This document shows positions 14,674 through 20,750 of a stretch of 20,750 nt of DNA, in pieces. The notes below the pieces were generated by a model. That model was given only the letters and a program-made list of their open reading frames with translations, ran no database searches and was not told where the DNA came from. Origin of the DNA: an uncultured Eubacteriales bacterium (GTDB taxonomy: Bacteria; Bacillota; Clostridia; Christensenellales; UBA1242). The stretch spans positions 1 to 20,750 of the forward strand of contig CARXKP010000018.1 of the NCBI GenBank assembly GCA_949096025.1, given 5' to 3'. The first letter of the stretch is position 1, and the number at the start of each line of letters is the position of its first letter. The translations under genes and the position numbers were made by a program.

Positions 14674-15845
14674 AGAAGAATTTTAAATTTATAGATTTAT
14701 TTTGCGGTATTGGCGGGTTTCACCAAGCATTGCAAAATCTAGGTGGCAAATGTGTTTTCGCTTCCGATATTGATAAATATGCTATTGAAACATATAAAGA
14801 GAATTACAACATTAATGCTGATATCAATATCAGAGACATAAAAGAAGAAGATATCCCAGCACACGATGTGTTGTGTGCTGGTTTTCCGTGTCAAGCATTT
14901 TCAAAGGCTGGTAGACAAAAAGGCTTTGAGGATACTACTAGGGGAACATTATTCTTTGAAATAGTGAGAATTTTAAAATATCATAAAACACCATATATTA
15001 TATTAGAAAATGTTAGAAATCTTGCTTCGCATGATAATGGGAATACTTGGAATGTAATAAAAAATAGTCTTAAAGAATTGGGATATGTAATAACCGAAAC
15101 TCCCATAATTGTCAGTCCGCATCAATTTGGAGTGCCTCAAATAAGAGAAAGAGTTGTTATTTTAGGAGTTCATAAGTCTGTTGGAATAAAAAAAATTTCA
15201 GTCATTATTCCAGATATAAACAAAAATGATATAGATTTCTTATCATCAAATATTTTAGAAGATAAGAATGTAGACAATAAATACTATATTTCTAAACATG
15301 AAGAAAAAGTTTTGGATTGCTGGGACGAATTTATTCATGGAATAAAAGAAAAAGTTTTAGGTTTCCCAATATGGGCATTTGAATTTACAAAGGATTATGA
15401 CTACACTACATTAGAATATCCAAAATGGAAAGAAAATTTTATTTTGAGGAATAGAAAACTTTATGAAAATAACAAAGATTTCATTGATTCCTGGTTGAAA
15501 AAATGGAATTTTTTACAAGATTTTACAATTACTGAGCAGAAATTAGAATGGCAGTGTGGTGCGGATTGCGAATCAATTTGGGACGCCATTATTCAGTTTA
15601 GACCTTCTGGGATAAGAGTTAAAAGACCTAATGTCTTTCCTGCTTTAGTTGCTATGGTTCAAATACCTATTATCGCAAAAGTAAAAAGAAGATTGACTCC
15701 AAGAGAAGCTGCAAGATTACAGAGTTTTCCAGATTCATTTATTTGCAATCATAATGACCACCAAGCATATAAACAATTTGGAAATGCTGTAAATGTAAAA
15801 GTAATTGAATATATGGCTAGACAACTATTCAAACAAAAGCCATAA
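14667..15845 (+). CDS. DNA (cytosine-5)-methyltransferase
   Basis: A 392-residue type II m5C methyltransferase. The conserved motifs are in the standard order: I FIDLFCGIGGFHQAL (residues 8-22); IV AGFPCQAFSKAGRQ with nucleophile Cys75; VI LENV (113-116); VIII QIRERVVILG (158-167); IX RRLTPREAARLQSFPDSF (about 341-358); X QFGNAVNVKV. The variable region between VIII and IX (about 170-340) is the target-recognition domain and is fairly long, with many Trp residues. It protects host DNA from the partner nuclease. The start overlaps the nuclease stop (ATGTTAA) and is preceded by AAGGG, so translation is probably coupled. Here the methyltransferase follows the nuclease, so protection on entry to a new host would depend on the coupling. 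Confidence 0.95.
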   Translation: MLKKNFKFIDLFCGIGGFHQALQNLGGKCVFASDIDKYAIETYKENYNINADINIRDIKEEDIPAHDVLCAGFPCQAFSKAGRQKGFEDTTRGTLFFEIVRILKYHKTPYIILENVRNLASHDNGNTWNVIKNSLKELGYVITETPIIVSPHQFGVPQIRERVVILGVHKSVGIKKISVIIPDINKNDIDFLSSNILEDKNVDNKYYISKHEEKVLDCWDEFIHGIKEKVLGFPIWAFEFTKDYDYTTLEYPKWKENFILRNRKLYENNKDFIDSWLKKWNFLQDFTITEQKLEWQCGADCESIWDAIIQFRPSGIRVKRPNVFPALVAMVQIPIIAKVKRRLTPREAARLQSFPDSFICNHNDHQAYKQFGNAVNVKVIEYMARQLFKQKP

Positions 15846-15858
15846 TTCGATTTAGGTT
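15846..15858 (-). repeat. Right copy of the 13-bp inverted repeat bracketing the accessory block
   Basis: TTCGATTTAGGTT on the plus strand begins at the base after the methyltransferase stop codon. It is the exact reverse complement of 12746-12758. Confidence 0.55.
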
Positions 15859-15878
15859 ACGATTGCTCCACCAGACAT

Positions 15879-15908
15879 AAAATACACCATATATTGAGGT
15901 GTATTTTT
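15879..15908. terminator. Terminator after the methyltransferase
   Basis: A 10-bp stem (AAAATACACC / GGTGTATTTT, 15879-15888 with 15898-15907) with a T-rich tail. The same stem core recurs at 16467-16498. Confidence 0.78.
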
Positions 15909-16084
15909 CTTTTATATATTATATTGGGTGTGTTTAAATTTTTTAGGCACAATTTAGGCGTTATTTTTAAAATTTGTTTTTTATTTGACATAACACATAT
16001 TTTATTTTATAATTTTAATTATTAAAATTTATATTTTTCATTCAAGTAACTATGATTATTTAAATAATCTTTATCTTCCATTAA

Positions 16085-16392
16085 AGTCTTCATAAACTTT
16101 GTCAAGGTAAGAAGGTGTTTTTTCCTCACGACGACAATAGGATTATAAGTACTAAATCTATTATTAAAGATTTTGATTTATTTATCGCAGACATTTTTTT
16201 GCTTCTACTGGGCAGGGTATTAAGTTGGGTTGGGCGGATTATTGTAACAAACCTATTTTATGTATTTTTAGGAAAGGTTCAAAGATAAGTTCATCTTTAA
16301 AACTGATTACAAATAATTTTATTGAGTATTCAGACAACAGTGATTTGGCACAAAAAACTGAAAAGTTTATGATTAAAAACTATTCGGTCTAG
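16085..16392 (+). pseudogene. Decayed nucleoside 2-deoxyribosyltransferase-like gene
   Basis: Conceptual translation in two frames gives a continuous protein. Frame one (16085 to about 16200) reads KKVFFPHDDNRI ... IIKDFDLFIADIF. Frame two (16201-16392) reads ASTGQGIKLGWADYCNKPI, then LCIFRKGSKISSSLKLI and onward to a TAG at 16390. The pattern 'D.FIA....STG.G.E.GWA...NKPIL' belongs to the nucleoside 2-deoxyribosyltransferase-like (COG3613-type) family. The frames meet at a seven-T run (16194-16200), consistent with loss of one base. The N-terminus is missing: a stop lies at 16082-16084 and no start codon or ribosome site fits. The flanks 15909-16084 and 16393-16466 are AT-rich with nothing else visible. 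A sequencing error could explain the frameshift but not the missing start. Confidence 0.68.
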
Positions 16393-16466
16393 AGTTTGTT
16401 TATAAATTAAATAATCTTTATAAAGAAATTAATTTTTTTTAATTTTATAATGGAAAAAGTTGCAAT

Positions 16467-16499
16467 AAAAAATACACCATTTTTCTGGTGTATTTTTTT
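16467..16499. terminator. Terminator of the transglutaminase-like gene (bidirectional)
   Basis: A 13-bp stem (16467-16479 with 16486-16498), loop TTTTTC, with A and T runs on either side. It lies 10 bp beyond the stop codon of the minus-strand gene. Confidence 0.85.
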
Positions 16500-16508
16500 A
16501 ATCTTAAA

Positions 16509-19500
16509 TTATTGCTTTGCAGTTTTTCTTTTCTTGACTGTAACCATTGTTAATACAAGAGCAAGTACTGCTACAGCGGCTACTATTGAAACTGTGTAAA
16601 TAATAACAGCATTATTGTTTGATGTTTTATAACCGTCTGTATTGTAGTCATATATTTCACTGTTACCTTCTGTATTAACTACAACTTTAACAGGTTCAAC
16701 AATATTCTTTTCTTCAAAACTTTCAACAACTTCTTCAGCAATATATTGTATAGTTAATTCATTGTTATGTTTTAATTCTTCATAAGAAACTGTAAGTTTA
16801 CCATTTTTTACTTTGTCAGTAACATTCTCACCGTTTAAAGAAACATTGTAAAGTTTGTAACCATCTTCAGGATTGATAGTATATTCATAACTTCCACCTT
16901 CTTCAATAGTTCTAATTTGCCCATCTTCAAGAGAAAGTTTTCCACCTTTACCGTCAATCGAAGCATAGATAGTTTTATCTGTAACTTTATCTGTATCAAC
17001 TACAGCAACCATATAAGGAGAGAAGCTTGTTACAGTTGCAACAATACCAAACTTAGTTACAACGCAAGGAACTTCTTCAATAATATAGTTGTCGCCATCA
17101 ATGTGTTTGCGGTGGAATAATTTGAATGTAACACCTTCATCTTTAGGTCCATAACCTTCAGGGAAACCAAGCGAAATTTTTACATAACTTCCATCAGGAA
17201 TTGTTGGAGTTTTTCCGCAGATTTGAAGGTTTATATCAAATGTTTGACTTGATTTAATATCTGCTTTGTTGATATTGATATCGTTATTATCTTCAATTTC
17301 ATTTAACATAGAACTTTCCACTTCTGTTGAAACTTTATCAACTACAAGCATCATTTGGCTTCTTGCACTTTCAGTAAATGTGCTATTCCCTTCTTCATCT
17401 TTAAAGTTCATTTCAGAAAGGTCAGAATTATCTGCAAGTACTGGTTGAGCGCAACAGTCAACCCATAATCTACCATCACCGAATATTTTAGGGCAAGCCA
17501 TATAATTACGAGAGAAAGTGAAGTAAGCATTGTTAGGTAGTTTGTCAGAAGTTGTTCTTACAAAACTGTCGCCAACTTTTTTGTCAACAATTTTTGAAGA
17601 ACCTACATTAGTGAAGTTAAATGCATAACCAATACGGTTGTGCTCATACATAAGACTTGGTTTAAATTTAAACTCAAGAGTGTTGTAAACTCCATTTTCA
17701 TCAGCTACAAGATGAACATATTTACCATCAGAGAAAGCAACAAATCCTGAATATTGTTTAGCTTTTTCGATATCAGGAGTTGAGATAACACCAATAGGCT
17801 TAGTATCATCTAAAATATGAAGAGGTTCATCATAAACAACTTTAAATGTAGTTGCAAATCTATCGGCCATAATAGCACTTGATGCTGATTGAGCCATATT
17901 ATCACTTATTATAACCATACCACCAACATAAGGGGAAGTTTTTACATTGTTAACATAAGGAGCAGCAGTATAAGTACCGTAAACTTGATTTACATAAAGT
18001 TGGCTTAAAAATACTATATGATTTTCAACTTCTTCAACATCGCTAAAATATATATTTTCCCAAGTAATATAACCATTTGAAGCATCGGTATCTGGGGTAA
18101 GATCTTTAATAATAGCATATTGTGTTTGATATACATTGTTATTTATATATATAGATGTATAACCCTCTTTATCTTCAATGCCAGAACCATCATAAGGTTG
18201 GCTATTTGTAATATCTTGCCATCTAGACCATTTTAAATTACCATTTTCCATATATTGATAGCGGTTAATCATACGCATATTTTGAGCTGAAAGTTCAGTT
18301 GAATTTTTGCCGTTATAACTTATTTGAAAGAAAACATTGTAAGTATCAGAATCAACCTTATACTCATGTTTGCTTTTAAAGTTAAATCCAAATGTCTCAA
18401 TTTCACGATCTGCAATAGTATTAGGATTTATTGCTTCGTTATAATTTAAACTTGAAAGAGCAGGATAAGAGAGTTCATATCCAGATGAAGAGATAACTCC
18501 ATCAGGTATATATTCGCGACCTGCAGTCATAGAATCCATTGCTGAATATTTATTTCTGTTTGCGTTTACACTGTTCCAAGTAGTATCGAATGCAAACCAT
18601 TCACCACTTTTTTCTTCAGTTTCAGCAAGAGTGCGTTCAGTACCGCTATCTTTTGATGTTGTTTCAAGGTAAACATAGTTCCAAGAGTGACCAACATCAT
18701 TTTTTGTATTGTTGCCATCTTGATCTTTACCCTTGCTATATCCGCTTACCATAACGCAAGGAATATTTAAGTAATCCATTACTACTTTATAAGCAGATGC
18801 GAATCCAGAGCAAACTGCTTCGTTGTTTACTAAAGCACCATAAGAAGTAAAGGTTAAATTTGAAATAGAAACTTCCTCTCCGCTTGTAGCATCATTATAT
18901 GTACCAAAATCATAATAAACTTTCTTTGCAATTTGTTCATTTACGGCTTTTGCTAGTTTTAAATCTTTATTAACAGAAGTAGTGTCTTTTTCTGCTGCTT
19001 CAGTAGCTGCACTTGCAATTTGTTCAACTTTATTATTAAAAGTAACAATTGCACTTTGTACACTAATTTCATTTTTAAATGATTTGTCACGATAAACATT
19101 TGCTTCTCTACCAGTATCAACATATGCAGAATAAACGCCACTTGAATAACTAGCACTAATAGTGAGTTTATATAAATCTACATAGAATAATTCTGGGTGA
19201 TCCATTAAGAATGAGTCGCGAGCAGCGCTAAATGCTTTTGGAACATCAAGGACGCCATCTCTAACCCAACCTTTAATTTGGTCAGAAGTAATAACATCGC
19301 TAAGTTCATAGGAAACTTTACCTTTCTTAAAATCACCAGCTTCATTAATACTTTCTAGTACATCATAGAATTTCTTAGCGAGGGTGTATTCTGATTTAGT
19401 TCCGTCCGAGTTAGTAGTTGTTAAGTGATTATAATAATATTTTTTATTATTAGTCTCTTCTTCAGCACTAACATTTGCGTTTAAATCAGATTTTATGAAA

Positions 19501-19577
19501 GCTGCTCCAAAAGCAAGCGAAAGTATGGTTACCAGAGCCAAACATAAAACTAAAAAACGTTTTTTAATTGAAGTCAT
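16509..19577 (-). CDS. Large surface-anchored transglutaminase-like protein
   Basis: A 1022-residue exported protein. Residues 1-36 form a signal peptide (Lys/Arg start, hydrophobic core, SAEEE after the likely cleavage region). Residues about 60-240 form a helical pre-domain. The transglutaminase-like core follows: Cys256 in NNEAVCSGFASAYK, His297 in DVGHSWNYVYL and Asp331 in EWFAFDTTWN, a complete Cys-His-Asp triad. Such domains act as proteases or crosslinking enzymes. The middle (about 380-850) is beta-rich and unrecognised. Residues about 890-970 resemble a small repeat domain (GGSYEYTINPEDGYKLYNVSLNG). A membrane segment at about 992-1013 and a KKRKTAKQ tail anchor it, without LPxTG. 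AAAGGAGG precedes the ATG, and the promoter has a consensus -35. It is monocistronic. Substrate unknown; a role in cell-wall or host-protein processing is inference. Confidence 0.87.
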   Translation of the reverse strand: MTSIKKRFLVLCLALVTILSLAFGAAFIKSDLNANVSAEEETNNKKYYYNHLTTTNSDGTKSEYTLAKKFYDVLESINEAGDFKKGKVSYELSDVITSDQIKGWVRDGVLDVPKAFSAARDSFLMDHPELFYVDLYKLTISASYSSGVYSAYVDTGREANVYRDKSFKNEISVQSAIVTFNNKVEQIASAATEAAEKDTTSVNKDLKLAKAVNEQIAKKVYYDFGTYNDATSGEEVSISNLTFTSYGALVNNEAVCSGFASAYKVVMDYLNIPCVMVSGYSKGKDQDGNNTKNDVGHSWNYVYLETTSKDSGTERTLAETEEKSGEWFAFDTTWNSVNANRNKYSAMDSMTAGREYIPDGVISSSGYELSYPALSSLNYNEAINPNTIADREIETFGFNFKSKHEYKVDSDTYNVFFQISYNGKNSTELSAQNMRMINRYQYMENGNLKWSRWQDITNSQPYDGSGIEDKEGYTSIYINNNVYQTQYAIIKDLTPDTDASNGYITWENIYFSDVEEVENHIVFLSQLYVNQVYGTYTAAPYVNNVKTSPYVGGMVIISDNMAQSASSAIMADRFATTFKVVYDEPLHILDDTKPIGVISTPDIEKAKQYSGFVAFSDGKYVHLVADENGVYNTLEFKFKPSLMYEHNRIGYAFNFTNVGSSKIVDKKVGDSFVRTTSDKLPNNAYFTFSRNYMACPKIFGDGRLWVDCCAQPVLADNSDLSEMNFKDEEGNSTFTESARSQMMLVVDKVSTEVESSMLNEIEDNNDININKADIKSSQTFDINLQICGKTPTIPDGSYVKISLGFPEGYGPKDEGVTFKLFHRKHIDGDNYIIEEVPCVVTKFGIVATVTSFSPYMVAVVDTDKVTDKTIYASIDGKGGKLSLEDGQIRTIEEGGSYEYTINPEDGYKLYNVSLNGENVTDKVKNGKLTVSYEELKHNNELTIQYIAEEVVESFEEKNIVEPVKVVVNTEGNSEIYDYNTDGYKTSNNNAVIIYTVSIVAAVAVLALVLTMVTVKKRKTAKQ

Positions 19578-19605
19578 AATACCTCCTTTTTTAATGACTT
19601 TTTAT

Positions 19606-19636
19606 TGATAACAATCCCGTTTTAAAACTGTTACCA
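19606..19636 (-). promoter_or_regulatory. Inverted repeat in the leader of the transglutaminase-like gene
   Basis: TGGTAACA and TGTTATCA (minus strand, 19636-19629 and 19613-19606) pair with one G-U. Between them lies the palindrome GTTTTAAAAC. It sits just downstream of the predicted start, as expected for a repressor site or a weak 5' hairpin. Inferred from symmetry only. Confidence 0.4.
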
Positions 19637-19643
19637 TAGCAAT

Positions 19644-19672
19644 AATATATAATAACGAAAATTTTTTGTCAA
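19644..19672 (-). promoter_or_regulatory. Promoter of the transglutaminase-like gene
   Basis: On the minus strand, consensus TTGACA (19667-19672), a 17-bp spacer and TATATT (19644-19649). The predicted start near 19637 gives a leader of about 60 nt. Confidence 0.75.
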
Positions 19673-19754
19673 TGTTTTTGTTAAAGATTCTTATTTAATA
19701 TATATAATAAATATATATTAATAAAAGAAAATAAAAGTGATCTTAAATTTTTAT

Positions 19755-19783
19755 TTGTGGATTTTTAATGTTTGTGTTAAAAT
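19755..19783 (+). promoter_or_regulatory. Promoter of the SDR gene
   Basis: TTGTGG (19755-19760), a 17-bp spacer and TAAAAT (19778-19783) with extended TGT. GAGGT (19790-19794) then precedes the ATG at 19800. This excludes a start at 19737, which lies upstream of the promoter. Confidence 0.65.
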
Positions 19784-19799
19784 TTTATTGAGGTACATT

Positions 19800-20537
19800 A
19801 TGAAATATTTAGTAACTGGTGGTACAAGCGGAATAGGAAAAGAAATTGCTCTAGAATTGCTAGAGGAGGGAAATGAGGTTATTATAACTTATGCTCATAA
19901 TGATGAGCAAGCGCAGAATACTCAAAAAGAATTTAAAGAAAAGGGATACTCCGTTGAAGTTTTTAAGGCAGATATTTCTGAGGAAGAACAGGTGAAAGCC
20001 TTATTTGACTTTGCGAAAGAAAAGTTTGGTAAACTTAATGGTCTTGTAAATAATGCAGGCACAAATATAGATGAATTTGTTGAAACTTGCTCTCTTGAAA
20101 ACTATATGAGGGTAGTAAACACAAATTTTATTGGAAAGATGCTTTGTAGTAAGTACGCAATACCACTTTTAAAAAATCAAGAGAATGCTTGCATAGTAAA
20201 TATATCTTCTTCACTTGGAGTTAGACCTGATACAGAATGCTCTGCGTATTGTTGTTCTGCATCGGCAATAATTACTCTTACGCAGTGTCTTGCAATGGAA
20301 CTTGCTGAACAAAACATTCGTGTGAATTGTGTAAGTCCTGCCTTTACTCCAACACCACTTTCTCTTGCAGGTTGGACAGAAGAGGAAATAAAAGCAAAGG
20401 AAAAAAGAAATCCAAGACATAGACTTGGAAAGGTTGAAGATATGGCAAATGCAGTATTATTTTTGCTTTCTGAAAAAGCGGACTATATAAATGGCGAAAA
20501 TTTAAAGGTTAATGGTGGCGGTATTTTAAAGAAATAA
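19800..20537 (+). CDS. Short-chain dehydrogenase/reductase homologue lacking the catalytic Lys
   Basis: A 245-residue Rossmann-fold protein, closest in appearance to FabG-type classical SDRs. The nucleotide-binding loop is TGGTSGIG (residues 6-13). NNAG is at 84-87, followed by the conserved NTNF segment. The catalytic Ser is in VNISSSLG (about 136-138) and Tyr150 is present. The C-terminus has NIRVNCVSPAFTPTP and NGENLKVNGGG. The catalytic motif YxxxK reads Y-C-C-S-A, so Lys is replaced by Ala154. The codon is GCA, with no frameshift around it. Loss of this Lys normally abolishes or greatly weakens dehydrogenase activity, so this may be a binding or regulatory homologue, or may use another base. 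The start is set by GAGGT and the promoter at 19755. The gene stands alone and ends at a terminator. Confidence 0.85.
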   Translation: MKYLVTGGTSGIGKEIALELLEEGNEVIITYAHNDEQAQNTQKEFKEKGYSVEVFKADISEEEQVKALFDFAKEKFGKLNGLVNNAGTNIDEFVETCSLENYMRVVNTNFIGKMLCSKYAIPLLKNQENACIVNISSSLGVRPDTECSAYCCSASAIITLTQCLAMELAEQNIRVNCVSPAFTPTPLSLAGWTEEEIKAKEKRNPRHRLGKVEDMANAVLFLLSEKADYINGENLKVNGGGILKK

Positions 20538-20542
20538 TCAAA

Positions 20543-20570
20543 AAAGACTAAATGTAATAATTTAGTCTTT
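20543..20570. terminator. Terminator between the SDR gene and the Xre-type gene
   Basis: An 11-bp stem (AAAGACTAAAT / ATTTAGTCTTT, 20543-20553 with 20560-20570), loop GTAATA, with A and T tracts on both sides. It serves two convergent genes. Confidence 0.8.
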
Positions 20571-20571
20571 A

Positions 20572-20750
20572 TTATTTTAAAAATAAATCACATATTCTTA
20601 CTTTTAATAATTTTGCAATTCTAGGTAAAACATCTATGCGAAAATTTTTTTGATTTAAGATTTTATTTAGCGTTTGAGTACTGATTTGACAAAGTTTACA
20701 AAAATCTTTTTTAGTCAATTTATTTTCCCACATATAAAATTTTATTAAAT
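20572..20750 (-). CDS. Xre/Cro-type helix-turn-helix protein, cut at the window edge
   Basis: The minus strand encodes an open frame from the right edge to a TAA at 20574-20572. The visible product includes MWENKLTKKDFCKLCQIS, then TQTLNKILNQKNFRIDVL and PRIAKLLKVRICDLFLK. This is the classic Xre/Cro pattern: helix 2 LTKKDFCKLCQIS, recognition helix TQTLNKILNQKN, then ALxxIAxxLxVxxxDLF. The first ATG in the window (20733) would give a 53-residue protein, but it has no ribosome site and the frame stays open upstream, so the true start is probably beyond the edge. Probable role: DNA-binding regulator, of a neighbouring gene or itself. It is convergent with the SDR gene. Confidence 0.7.
   Translation of the reverse strand, partial: LIKFYMWENKLTKKDFCKLCQISTQTLNKILNQKNFRIDVLPRIAKLLKVRICDLFLK

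Noticed and set aside
12653..15858. A classical integrase-driven genomic island at tRNA-Ser
   Set aside because: There is no integrase or excisionase gene and no direct repeat of the tRNA 3' end at the far side; only an inverted repeat is seen.
15846..15874. A possible tRNA 3' end (TTCGATT ... CTCCACCA), which would have suggested an attachment site
   Set aside because: There are 12 nt between the would-be T stem and the discriminator base instead of 7, and the 5' side of the T stem does not pair. It also does not match the 3' end of tRNA-Ser beyond a few bases.
16194..16201. Functional programmed -1 frameshifting in the deoxyribosyltransferase-like remnant
   Set aside because: The geometry fits, but the upstream frame has no start codon or ribosome site after the stop at 16082, so decay is the better explanation.
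1..20750. CRISPR arrays, insertion-sequence transposases and phage structural genes
   Set aside because: No regularly spaced repeats and no protein with such motifs were found on either strand.

Overview
The window reads as a chromosomal segment of a very AT-rich Bacillota-type bacterium (low-GC Gram-positive). The evidence is: strong Shine-Dalgarno sites of the AGGAGG type; sigma-A-like promoters with frequent TGCTATAAT extended -10 boxes; many hairpin-plus-T-run terminators; standard-code genes with occasional UUG and GUG starts; and secreted proteins with Gram-positive-style signal peptides. I infer an uncultured gut-type Clostridia or a relative. The lineage cannot be fixed from sequence reading alone.

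Layout. 1-750: a small PD-(D/E)XK nuclease-like gene and tRNA-Ala(TGC), both on the minus strand. 1036-3438: a secreted InlB-type repeat protein, then an unrecognised protein with a zincin-like HELRH motif. 3624-5484: engB (ribosome-biogenesis GTPase) and an RlmD/RumA-type 23S rRNA uracil methyltransferase, a translation-related pair. 5599-7637 (minus): smr, sufC and a single short sufB/sufD-type gene, resembling a minimal two-component SUF iron-sulfur scaffold. 7852-8781: a tRNA-dihydrouridine synthase. 8853-12492: pgk, tpiA, an unknown protein with a membrane segment at each end, and radC, closely spaced and probably one operon. 12653-12740: tRNA-Ser(TGA).

An accessory block of about 3.1 kb begins directly behind tRNA-Ser. 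It holds a small unknown gene, a putative restriction endonuclease, and a DNA cytosine-5 methyltransferase that overlaps the endonuclease gene by 7 nt. It is bracketed by a perfect 13-bp inverted repeat (12746-12758 and 15846-15858), the left arm of which sits inside the tRNA-Ser terminator. Beyond it lies a decayed, frameshifted remnant of a nucleoside 2-deoxyribosyltransferase-like gene (about 16085-16392). Next comes a 1022-residue surface transglutaminase-like protein (minus). The window ends with an SDR dehydrogenase homologue that lacks the usual catalytic lysine, and a small Xre/Cro-type regulator running off the right edge.

The most interesting points are: engB and dus appear to be leaderless with identical promoter-to-ATG geometry; the unplaced restriction enzyme and its bracketing repeats; the HExxH protein behind a duplicated operator-like sequence; the minimal SUF pair; and the lysine-less SDR. 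No CRISPR array, transposase, integrase or phage structural gene is visible.
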